From: Polaribacter sp. IC066
GTDB lineage: Bacteria; Bacteroidota; Bacteroidia; Flavobacteriales; Flavobacteriaceae
Assembly (NCBI RefSeq): GCF_007997085.1
Contig: NZ_VORR01000029.1
Span: forward strand, 1-54,676
DNA length: 54,676 bases
Reading direction: 5' to 3'
In this document: piece after piece, positions 25,638-32,918 of the stretch
Layout: every line of letters starts with the position of its first letter
Position numbering within the stretch: position 1 is the stretch's first letter
Made by a program: the position numbers and the translations under genes
Notes under the pieces: model-generated
Databases searched by the model: none
Told to the model about the DNA's origin: nothing
What the model saw: the letters and a program-made list of their open reading frames with translations, nothing else

Positions 25638-26600
25638 ATTGTGCCCAGTTATTAGTTTATAAATCGTTTTATTTAGTTCTCCAACTTTCTCGAATATTTT
25701 CAATTCTGTTCCTTTTTTCAAATCTCTACTCGCAGTTGCTGAAGAAATATCTTTGAAAATATCCATATAATCTTTTCTCGTAAATTGAATCTTATTTAAA
25801 GAAACAAAATATTCTAATCTGTCTTTTTCATTTAATGTTCGATTATTAAAATTTAATAATTCACTTATTGAAATATCAATGACTCCTAACATATATTCAA
25901 TAAACTTTGTTGATTTTCCAGCTTTATCACTTTCCGCTAAAGCTTTATAATATTTTTCCTGATCGTTACTAATTAAAGTCTCGAAAGGTAAAAACTCAAA
26001 GATTGGATATTTTTCCATTAAAATCAGAGTTTGCCATAATCTTCCCATTCTTCCATTCCCATCTAAAAATGGATGTATAAACTCCATTTCATAATGGAAA
26101 ACGCAACTTTTAATTAACTGAATTTCGTCTGATTTTTTTAAATATTCAAAAAGGTCTTTCATTAAGTAAGGAAGATTTCCAAAAGGTGAAGCTACATGTT
26201 CTATTTTTGAACCTTTTACAATTCCAACTCTTTGTTTCCTATATTTCCCAGGATCTTCAATGAGGTTTTCCATTAAGTTTTGATGAGCTTTTAGAAATGA
26301 CTTTTCATTAGATGGTTTGTAAATATCTAAATTTTCATAGATTTTTATTGCATTTAAAACTTCAACGACATCTTTCTTTGGACCAATAACTCTTTTGTTT
26401 TCAAGAAGCGCTGTTATTTGTTCTTCCGTAAGTGTGTTTCCTTCAATTCTTAAAGAAGAATGAATAGTTTTAATTCTATTCTGTTTTCTTAATTTAGGAG
26501 AAGGTTTGTTTAATAAGTTAGCATTTACTTCACCTATTTTTTCTGAAATGGAAGTTATTAACTTTAAAATAGAAGATGTTATTTCGTATGGTGGTTTCAT
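25629..26600 (-). CDS. Fic-domain protein with C-terminal winged helix, array unit D
   Basis: 323 residues from ATG 26600. The Fic motif is HPFLDGNGRMGR (His176), matching HxFx(D/E)GNGRxxR, so it should transfer AMP or a similar group from a nucleotide to a hydroxyl of a target protein. An N-terminal inhibitory helix is present (TIHSSLRIEGNT, S/T-x-x-x-E-G/N), marking a self-restrained class II Fic protein. The C-terminal 75 residues look like a winged helix, so the protein may regulate itself. The ATG at 26615 lies inside a palindrome next to the -7 box, so the second Met (MKPPYEITSSI) is preferred. No separate antitoxin gene is needed. Confidence 0.9.
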   Translation of the reverse strand: MKPPYEITSSILKLITSISEKIGEVNANLLNKPSPKLRKQNRIKTIHSSLRIEGNTLTEEQITALLENKRVIGPKKDVVEVLNAIKIYENLDIYKPSNEKSFLKAHQNLMENLIEDPGKYRKQRVGIVKGSKIEHVASPFGNLPYLMKDLFEYLKKSDEIQLIKSCVFHYEMEFIHPFLDGNGRMGRLWQTLILMEKYPIFEFLPFETLISNDQEKYYKALAESDKAGKSTKFIEYMLGVIDISISELLNFNNRTLNEKDRLEYFVSLNKIQFTRKDYMDIFKDISSATASRDLKKGTELKIFEKVGELNKTIYKLITGHNNV

Positions 26601-26609
26601 TATTGATAC

Positions 26610-26633
26610 TATCATTTGATATTATCAAAGATA
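26610..26633 (-). promoter_or_regulatory. Fic gene promoter with palindrome
   Basis: Minus-strand TATCTTTG (26626-26633) is a TAnnTTTG -7 box. Just after it, the palindrome TATCATTTGATA (26610-26621) overlaps the probable transcription start. This is a fitting operator for autoregulation by the Fic protein's own winged helix. Confidence 0.55.
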
Positions 26634-26683
26634 CAATCATTTAACTATAATTGTGGAGTGAAACGGAATTTTTTAATTGGGCA

Positions 26684-26810
26684 TAACGTTGTTGTGTAAG
26701 ATTAGTTGCGTGTTTTAAGTAGTAAATTTAGTAAATAAAACACGAACCAAGAAAGTTCCAAAAGACTTTCGTAAATCAGCTGAAACCAGCAATTAATTTT
26801 ACACGGTGTT
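26684..26810. repeat. Array junction repeat R5
   Basis: 127 bases. Outer stem GTGTAA (26694-26699) with TTACAC (26799-26804); long arm CGTGTTTTA (26709-26717) with TAAAACACG (26736-26744); middle hairpin GAAAGT (26751-26756) with ACTTTC (26765-26770); last hairpin GCTG-AAAC-CAGC (26779-26790). The clearest copy for the four-stem fold. Separates units D and E. Confidence 0.93.
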
Positions 26811-26822
26811 GGCAACTGGGCG

Positions 26823-29003
26823 TTATTCATACTGTTTTTCAAACCCTAATTCAGCCCAAAATTCACTATAAAAGTTCTTTGATTTCATAAGTTTTTTGTG
26901 ATTTCCAAAATTAGAAATCTCTCCGTTTTCTAATACATAAATTGTATCTGCAATTTGAGGTAAAGAATGTAATCTATGTGATATGAAAATAATAGTTAAT
27001 TCAGATTTTAGTTTCTTTAATAAGCTTAAAACAAACTTTTCTGTTTTTCTGTCCATTGCAGAAGTAAATTCATCTAAAAGCAATAATTGTGGGTTTTTGT
27101 ATAAAACTCTCATTAATGCTATAATTTGTTTTTGCCCACCAGACAAATTAATACCTTCTTCTCCTAAAATTGTGGCAAAACCTTGAGGTAAGGTATTTAC
27201 AAATTCTGTAAAACCATATTGGTTACAAAAATTCTCAATATTTTCAGGTATATCTTCTTTACCTAATAAAATATTTGTTACTACGTTACCACTAAATATG
27301 GTAATATCTTGTGGAACAATACCTATAATATTTCGCCAATCTTCTGTTTTTATATTTGGTAAATTGTACTGATTGTTAATTAATATTTTTCCATTTTCAA
27401 AAGGGTAGAATTTTTGTAATACTTGCCCTAATGTACTTTTACCGCTTCCGCTTTCTCCTACAATTGCTATACATTCATTTTTATTAATGGAAATATTAAT
27501 GTTTTTAAAGAGTTCTTTTCTGCCTGCAAAACGAAACGAAAGGTTTTTAATTTCTAAAGAATTAAATTCTGATAAAGAAATGTTTCCTTTATTTTCTTCT
27601 TCTATAGAAGTGAATTCATACATTCTGTTAAATGCAACTTTGGCTTCTTGAATTTCAATATTAACTAAAGCTAAATTTGAAGTTGAAGCCGTAAGCATAC
27701 CTACCAATTGTAAAATTGCAATGATTACACCAGCTGTTAATTGATTATTTAAAACTAGATAGGTACTATAACCTAGTGTACTTATTATAAAAACATTTGA
27801 AATTAGTTGATTAATTGTAGCATAGTTTAAACCTAAACGTCCTAAATCATATACAGAAGTTTGAAAGGTTTTATAAATACTATTTGTTTCTTTTGAAAAA
27901 AAGGGTTCTTTATTATTATTTTTAATAGTTTCTATACCTTTAATGGTATCTATATAATTACTCTCGTTTCTTGCATAAGATTGCATCACTTTTTGTTGTT
28001 GTTTTTTTATTTTTGGACTAAAAAAAAGAACAACCACTGTTAGTAAAGGAATCCATAATAATGTAATATAACCTAAAGTTAAATTATAATTAAATATTGC
28101 TATTGAAACAATGATAACCAATAATATATCTATGACAATACTTCCAATTATTTTTGAAATAGTTCTTTGAATTCTACTTGTATCGTTCATTCTTGCTACC
28201 ATATCTCCAATTTTTCGAGTATCGAAAAATGATTTTGGAAGTTTTAGTAAACTATTATAAAAAAAGTGAATTACTCTTATATTATAATTTTTAGTTTGAC
28301 GTATTAAGAATAAACTTCTTAAATAACCAAAGAATACTTGAATGCTAAATAAAAAAAATAATAGACAAATACTTGCAGTAATTTTAAAGCTGTCATTTGA
28401 AGGTAATAAAACATCTATCAGTTTTTGAGAATATACAGCAGTTGCTAAACTTAAAATTGCTAAAATGATTCCTAAAAACAAGGACATTGAAAGTAAGTTC
28501 AAATCTTCTTTTACATATTTATAAATCCATTGCCATTTTTGTTTACTCTCTGCTTTTTTCTTTACAAGGTTATCTGTTTCATTACAAAGTAATAAGGCTT
28601 TAGATTGCCAAATTTTTTCTAGTTCTTTCTCATTGATATATTCTATTTTAGAACTTGCAGGATTACTGATAATAAATTTTTCTTTTTTATAATCATAACC
28701 AAAACATATAATAAAATGTTGTAATTTTTCTTCAAATACAGTGTGTAAAACAGCAGGAACTTTGTTTTCTTTTAGAGCTTCAATTGTAGATTCATAGCCC
28801 TTTATTTCTAACCCTATTTTATTACCACATTGCATCAAGCCAAGCATTGTTGTACCCTGTTTGGTAGTACCACTATATTCTCTTAATTTTTCTAATGAAT
28901 AATTACTTTTAAAAAATTTGAGAATTGTTTGTAAACATACAACACCACAATCTGATTGGTCGTGGTGTTGTGTGTGGTATTTTTTTAAACTTATTTTAGT
29001 CAT
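26823..29003 (-). CDS. Peptidase-containing bacteriocin ABC transporter (C39)
   Basis: 726 residues. The N-terminal C39 peptidase domain (about 1-140) has catalytic Cys19 in DQSDCGVVCLQ and catalytic His in HFIICFGYDY with NPAS after it; it would cut leader peptides after Gly-Gly. Six membrane helices lie at about 165-430. The ATPase domain (about 475-726) has GESGSGKST, the signature LSGGQKQ and LLLLDEFTSAMD. Odd: the residue six before Cys19, usually Gln in this family, is His, with Gln one step earlier. The likely substrate is the double-glycine peptide encoded at 29977. Overlaps the next upstream gene by 8 bases. Confidence 0.93.
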   Translation of the reverse strand: MTKISLKKYHTQHHDQSDCGVVCLQTILKFFKSNYSLEKLREYSGTTKQGTTMLGLMQCGNKIGLEIKGYESTIEALKENKVPAVLHTVFEEKLQHFIICFGYDYKKEKFIISNPASSKIEYINEKELEKIWQSKALLLCNETDNLVKKKAESKQKWQWIYKYVKEDLNLLSMSLFLGIILAILSLATAVYSQKLIDVLLPSNDSFKITASICLLFFLFSIQVFFGYLRSLFLIRQTKNYNIRVIHFFYNSLLKLPKSFFDTRKIGDMVARMNDTSRIQRTISKIIGSIVIDILLVIIVSIAIFNYNLTLGYITLLWIPLLTVVVLFFSPKIKKQQQKVMQSYARNESNYIDTIKGIETIKNNNKEPFFSKETNSIYKTFQTSVYDLGRLGLNYATINQLISNVFIISTLGYSTYLVLNNQLTAGVIIAILQLVGMLTASTSNLALVNIEIQEAKVAFNRMYEFTSIEEENKGNISLSEFNSLEIKNLSFRFAGRKELFKNINISINKNECIAIVGESGSGKSTLGQVLQKFYPFENGKILINNQYNLPNIKTEDWRNIIGIVPQDITIFSGNVVTNILLGKEDIPENIENFCNQYGFTEFVNTLPQGFATILGEEGINLSGGQKQIIALMRVLYKNPQLLLLDEFTSAMDRKTEKFVLSLLKKLKSELTIIFISHRLHSLPQIADTIYVLENGEISNFGNHKKLMKSKNFYSEFWAELGFEKQYE

Positions 29004-29913
29004 AGATAGATAGCTCTAAACTTATTGCCAAGTTATAATCGGAAACTATTGAAAAATCTTTGCTAGTATTATCTATTTTTTCCCATTCATAATTTCCAAA
29101 CTCTCTTTTTATGAAAGATATTGAAGTAATATTTTTTTTTTTTTTATTTGTGTACATAAAAGAAGGCAATACATCACCTAATTTTTTTTCAACAATTTTT
29201 CCATTAGTATCTAATTCTCCAATCATTTCTATACCAATAAAAATACCTGATGGAGGAAAGACAATAAATTCATCTGAAATATCAATTGTTAAAATCTCAT
29301 CAGTGTTTTGATTACAATTTATGAGTATATTTTTTTTTGTTAAATTTATACCTGGAGTATCATTATTATTTTCATAAACATGGATTCTAAAAACACTTTT
29401 AAAGACTACGTTTGTTTTTAACATTTTATTACTTCTAGAACCTGGTATATCTTTACTTATTGGTATGAATATTTTTTTTAAATAAGCTTTTTTTAAATTT
29501 TCTTTATATTTAATCAAAGTGGCTAATTGAGTTTGTGGCTTAATATGCCATCTTAATGTTTTTCTCTTTTTTATATATCCAATTTCTTTAACTTTTAAGT
29601 CACCAGATAAAATAATAATCTCATCAAGGTCAATCACATTTTTTTTTAAAAATAAAGTGTCTTTTAAATTTTTATTTTTTACAATCAAAGGAATATATCC
29701 AAGATGTGAAAATCTTAAACTTTCACTATTTTTTATATTTAAAATAAATTTTCCATCTTCATTTGAATAAATACCATATCCATTTTCAATAATTTCAATA
29801 GCTACATATGGTATTGGTTTTTTTGTCTCAAAGTCTACTATTATTTTAGAAGTTGCTATTTGGCAAAATAATTTAGTTGACATAAATAAAATAATAAAAA
29901 AAGGTATTCTCAT
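28996..29913 (-). CDS. Secreted carboxypeptidase-regulatory-like protein of the bacteriocin unit
   Basis: 305 residues with a signal peptide (MRIPFFIILFMSTKLFCQ). Residues about 20-95 form a CarboxypepD_reg-like beta-sandwich: GYGIYSNEDGKFILNI, LRFSHLGYIPLIV. The remainder is unassigned. Such proteins occur beside peptide export genes in Bacteroidetes, but their role is not established. The codons for NKKKKN lie in a run of 14 T on the plus strand (29132-29145), a slippage-prone tract inside the gene. It overlaps the ABC transporter gene by 8 bases and follows a palindromic terminator after the peptide gene. Confidence 0.75.
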   Translation of the reverse strand: MRIPFFIILFMSTKLFCQIATSKIIVDFETKKPIPYVAIEIIENGYGIYSNEDGKFILNIKNSESLRFSHLGYIPLIVKNKNLKDTLFLKKNVIDLDEIIILSGDLKVKEIGYIKKRKTLRWHIKPQTQLATLIKYKENLKKAYLKKIFIPISKDIPGSRSNKMLKTNVVFKSVFRIHVYENNNDTPGINLTKKNILINCNQNTDEILTIDISDEFIVFPPSGIFIGIEMIGELDTNGKIVEKKLGDVLPSFMYTNKKKKNITSISFIKREFGNYEWEKIDNTSKDFSIVSDYNLAISLELSIYD

Positions 29914-29935
29914 ATTTTTTTGTTTTATTAAAAAA

Positions 29936-29961
29936 CTGTACAGGTTTTAAAACCTGTACAG
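29936..29961 (-). terminator. Palindromic terminator/attenuator after the peptide gene
   Basis: A perfect 26-base palindrome with arms CTGTACAGGTTTT and AAAACCTGTACAG, followed on the minus strand by a T-rich run. It sits between the peptide gene and the export genes, where partial termination would give more peptide transcript than transporter transcript. Confidence 0.75.
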
Positions 29962-29976
29962 AGGAAAAATTATTAA

Positions 29977-30153
29977 TTAAAAGACACATGGTACACTACT
30001 ATACCAACTATCAAAATTTGTTGTAATACCAAAAACTTGATATCTGTGGGTGCAATAATACATGCCACTAGAATCTATGGATTGTAAGTTAGTGGAGCCC
30101 CAAAATTTACCTCCTTGAAGGTCTTCTAATTTGTTTACTGATAATTCTTTCAT
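29977..30153 (-). CDS. Double-glycine leader peptide, probable bacteriocin precursor
   Basis: 58 codons. The leader MKELSVNKLEDLQGG has the LSxxxLxxxxGG form recognised by C39 transporters, with cleavage expected after Gly15. The mature 43-residue peptide begins KFWGSTNLQS, has two Cys (mature positions 19 and 41) that could form one disulfide, and ends PCVF. It is rich in Tyr, Phe, Trp, Ser and Thr. The gene lies between a membrane protein gene and the C39 exporter in the same unit. No modification enzyme is nearby, so the product is probably unmodified apart from a disulfide. A signalling peptide is an alternative. Confidence 0.85.
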   Translation of the reverse strand: MKELSVNKLEDLQGGKFWGSTNLQSIDSSGMYYCTHRYQVFGITTNFDSWYSSVPCVF

Positions 30154-30247
30154 AGTTTTAAGAATTTAAAATTAATAATAATAAAATTTCTTATTTTTAT
30201 TTGGAGGATAAATAAGTAAACCTTTTCTATCTAGACGTCATTGATAG

Positions 30248-30868
30248 CTAATTAAAATTCATTTCCATAACCATTGCAAAAACAAACCATAATAAAATTC
30301 CTAATCCATAGGTTTTTGAAGTTATGATGAATGCTTTTTTATAATTAATGTTCATTAATTTATGTATTCCAATTCCTAATATTAAAATTATTATTAATTG
30401 TTCTAAATTTATACTTGTTAATGATAATTTAATCCAAGGCACTGTTTTTTCACTACTAATATAATTTTCAAGGCTTAATTTTTCTGACATAGAATTTATA
30501 GAACCCATTGTAAAAGTCCAATTTTTTAATTTAACTAAAACGATAATTAAAAATTGATATACAATTACAGAAATTAAACTTAATAAAACTAAATTAAATA
30601 TTTTTTTTAAACTTGACTTTACTTTAAAATATAAAAAACCAATATTAAGACAAAATAACATACCAATACTTTGTAAAAATATAAAAATAAAGTTTTGAAT
30701 TAAATATATTTTAAATTCTTTTATCTCATTATCTTTTATCTCATTTTTAACTTCTATTGCCGTAAACTTAAACATTCTTTCAATGTATGAGGTAATTAAA
30801 TAATATTCAAGCGTAAACACTAATACAATTAATATTAAGATAATTATGTTAATATATTTTCTTTTCAT
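30248..30868 (-). CDS. Small membrane protein of the bacteriocin unit, possible immunity protein
   Basis: 206 residues. About five membrane segments are visible (about 7-27, 55-80, 90-112, 153-172 and 186-203), with a long extracytoplasmic loop between the first two. No family motif is recognised. It is the first gene of unit E, 94 bases before the peptide gene, and is very rich in Ile, Leu and Lys. By position it could protect the producer from its own peptide or help export; this is inference only. Confidence 0.65.
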   Translation of the reverse strand: MKRKYINIIILILIVLVFTLEYYLITSYIERMFKFTAIEVKNEIKDNEIKEFKIYLIQNFIFIFLQSIGMLFCLNIGFLYFKVKSSLKKIFNLVLLSLISVIVYQFLIIVLVKLKNWTFTMGSINSMSEKLSLENYISSEKTVPWIKLSLTSINLEQLIIILILGIGIHKLMNINYKKAFIITSKTYGLGILLWFVFAMVMEMNFN

Positions 30869-30921
30869 TTTTTTTTCATTTTTTCTTTTTTTTATCCATT
30901 CGAGTGAGCGAGCCTTGTTGC

Positions 30922-31048
30922 CAACGTTGTTGTATATGGTTTGTTGCGTGTTTCAAGCACCTAATTTAGTAAATAATTACCGACCAAGAAAGTCCGCGAG
31001 GACTTTCGTAAGTAGGCAAGAAGCCAGCAATAAATTATATACGGTGTT
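30922..31048. repeat. Array junction repeat R6
   Basis: 127 bases between units E and F. Hairpin GAAAGTCC-GCGA-GGACTTTC at 30988-31007 and GGC-AAGAA-GCC near the right side. The long CGTGTTTC arm is weakly paired here because its partner reads AATTACCG. Outer arms GTATA/TATAC are present. Confidence 0.92.
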
Positions 31049-31056
31049 AGCAATAG

Positions 31057-31935
31057 TTATTTTCTTGAACTTCTTTTTTTCATTTTCGGCACTGAATTTC
31101 CTGGTCTAATTTCTGTAATAATTTTTATGTCAGCAACGTTTTTTTTCATAATTTTTCTTAAAGGTGTTTTAGTTTCTTTACTTTCTTTTATAAATTTTTC
31201 AATTTCTTCTCCTTTAATGGTTTTTCCTTCTGGCATTTGAAAGATTGAGCTTGTGTTAAATGTTGCCTTATTTTCATCTTCCGCAAGTGTCATAACTTTG
31301 TCAAGTTCAATTAAGTTTTCGTTTTTTTCAATAAATGACATTCCAGTTCCTAAATCGTAATCTAAACTTATTAAATCTGAAGCTTCTTCCATCATTTGAA
31401 GGTTGAAAAGGTCTTCTTTGGAAAAAGGAATATGAAAGTCGTTAAATCTAATAAAAGGTTTATCGTCAATCAACATTTGAATATGGAAATGAGGGAATTT
31501 AGCATTATTTGAATCTTTATGTCCATCTAAATCGCTTTTTCCAAAATTCATAGACCATTCAATGTTTTCATATTTGATTGTAATCTCTTTTAATTTTGAG
31601 CCAGATTTTTCATCTGTTAAATCATTGATGTTTTTAAGAGGTGATTCCAATGTAGCAATCCATCTAAAATAGCTTTCAAGTTTGTAATAGCCAATAGCTT
31701 CCGAAAGATATTTTTTAAAATGTTTTTTCTTAATTCCTGTTGGCAAAAGAAACCAATGAAAGCAAGGTTCGTAATCTGAAAAATAGTCTAATTTATTTCC
31801 GCATAAAACACAACATTTCTTTTCGTGTGCATCTTTAAATTCCTTAAAGAACTCATCATTTTCCTTAAGTTGTTGAAGGTTTTTTTCTTCAATTTCTTCA
31901 GGTTTTAAATCTTCTATGAATTTTCGGATTTTCAT
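31057..31935 (-). CDS. Hypothetical protein with Cys/His cluster, array unit F
   Basis: 292 residues. KKCCVLCGNKLDYFSDYEPC, followed by FHWFLLP, gives four Cys and a His that could bind zinc (CCxxC then C-x-H). Later, NNAKFPHFHIQMLIDDKPF has an HxH pair before a beta strand, and the C-terminus is strongly basic (KMKKRSSRK). No signal peptide. No family is recognised. It is the first unit when the array is read in gene direction, so it may have the best access to an outside promoter. Confidence 0.6.
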   Translation of the reverse strand: MKIRKFIEDLKPEEIEEKNLQQLKENDEFFKEFKDAHEKKCCVLCGNKLDYFSDYEPCFHWFLLPTGIKKKHFKKYLSEAIGYYKLESYFRWIATLESPLKNINDLTDEKSGSKLKEITIKYENIEWSMNFGKSDLDGHKDSNNAKFPHFHIQMLIDDKPFIRFNDFHIPFSKEDLFNLQMMEEASDLISLDYDLGTGMSFIEKNENLIELDKVMTLAEDENKATFNTSSIFQMPEGKTIKGEEIEKFIKESKETKTPLRKIMKKNVADIKIITEIRPGNSVPKMKKRSSRK

Positions 31936-31943
31936 TTTAATTA

Positions 31944-31970
31944 TTGCTAACTCGTTATATAGTAACTTTT
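31944..31970. other. Outer boundary of the cassette-like array
   Basis: ATTGCTAACTCGTTATATAG carries the unit F end (ATTGCTAAC, inverse of GTTAGCAAT at 31046-31054) and a short stretch like the outer arm of the repeats (GTTATATAGTAAC), but none of the three hairpins. Beyond it the sequence is unrelated to the array. In gene direction this is the entry end of the array. Confidence 0.55.
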
Positions 31971-32131
31971 ATTACACATATCCCTTAAAATTAACTTCAT
32001 ATAGTATTTTTTATATTACTGTTCTTCTGTAAATATAATCTAAATATTTTATTAGTTAAAAGATGATATGAATTCTTTGTAACCAGAATGTATAAAGCTT
32101 GCTAAAAATAAATTAAAATTAAATCAAAATT

Positions 32132-32740
32132 TTAGGATACAATTTTCACCTCAACTTTATACAAAGTATCAAAAATTTCAAAAATAGTTTGGGCTTCTTT
32201 TTTTCTGATAGAAATTACATATTCGCAAGCCAATTCCATTTTTTGACTCACAAGGTTGAGGTTTTTTTCTTTGATAATTCTCATTACTTTATTCATCATA
32301 TCGTATTCAAAATTCAATTGATACGAAATATCAATTGTCTTTTCTAGAATTTTTGATGCTTCTAAAGTAAGTTGAGCAGAAGTTTTATACGCATTAATTA
32401 AACCACCAACACCAAGTTTTGTTCCGCCAAAATAACGCACAGAAACAATTAAAACATTGGTTACTTCAAAAGACTGAATTTGTCCATAAATGGGCATGCC
32501 AGCAGAATTGTTGGGTTCGCCATCATCGTTGGCTCTGTATCTTACGTCTTCAATTCCTATTTGATAGGCATAGCAAAAATGGCCTGCTGTATGGTGTTTT
32601 TTCTTTAACTCGTCTAAACAATCTTTTACATCATCTTCATGCACAACAGGAAAAGCGTAGCCAAAAAACTTACTGTTTCTATCTTTAAAAAGGGTCTCTT
32701 CTGAAGGTTTTAAAATAGTTTTGTAGCTGTCTTCTTCCAT
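32132..32740 (-). CDS. YigZ/IMPACT-family protein
   Basis: 202 residues from the Met at 32740 (MEEDSYKTILKPSEETLFKD), which matches the usual start; the frame has an upstream ATG at 32782 that adds an untypical 14 residues. The UPF0029 N-terminal domain shows RNSKFFGYAFPV, KHHTAGHFCYAYQIG, RANDDGEPNNSAGMPIYGQI and VSVRYFGGTKLGVGGLINAY, the diagnostic motifs. The C-terminal domain has the ferredoxin-like fold of the family. Eukaryotic IMPACT acts in translation control; the bacterial role is unclear. First core gene after the accessory array. Confidence 0.93.
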   Translation of the reverse strand: MEEDSYKTILKPSEETLFKDRNSKFFGYAFPVVHEDDVKDCLDELKKKHHTAGHFCYAYQIGIEDVRYRANDDGEPNNSAGMPIYGQIQSFEVTNVLIVSVRYFGGTKLGVGGLINAYKTSAQLTLEASKILEKTIDISYQLNFEYDMMNKVMRIIKEKNLNLVSQKMELACEYVISIRKKEAQTIFEIFDTLYKVEVKIVS

Positions 32741-32918
32741 TAATCGTATTTTGTGTAAGATCTTTTTATGAAAGATCATCAATTCTTAATTTTAATACTG
32801 AAGGTAATCTTCAAAAATGAGAAAATCTAAATTAGTTTTTATAGATGCCTATTAGTCCATATTGTTGAGCATACATCTCGTAGAAATTAGAAACTCATTT
32901 CATTATCGGTATGTTGGC

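Noticed and set aside
20761..31048. Canonical integron attC sites
   Set aside because: The AAC...GTT ends, single direction and within-unit coupling fit, but the boxes do not match RYYYAAC and GTTRRRY, the interior folds into three arms, and no integrase gene is visible. I therefore call it integron-like only.
20761..31048. Miniature inverted-repeat transposon (MITE) copies
   Set aside because: Sequences flanking each element are not direct duplications. They are inverse matches to the far end of the neighbouring unit, which simple transposition would not produce.
20761..31048. CRISPR array
   Set aside because: Repeats are about 127 bases and separated by 0.7 to 4 kb of genes, with no cas genes.
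30846..31109. Plus-strand open frame across repeat R6
   Set aside because: It translates the junction repeat and runs against all other genes of the array; no family resemblance.
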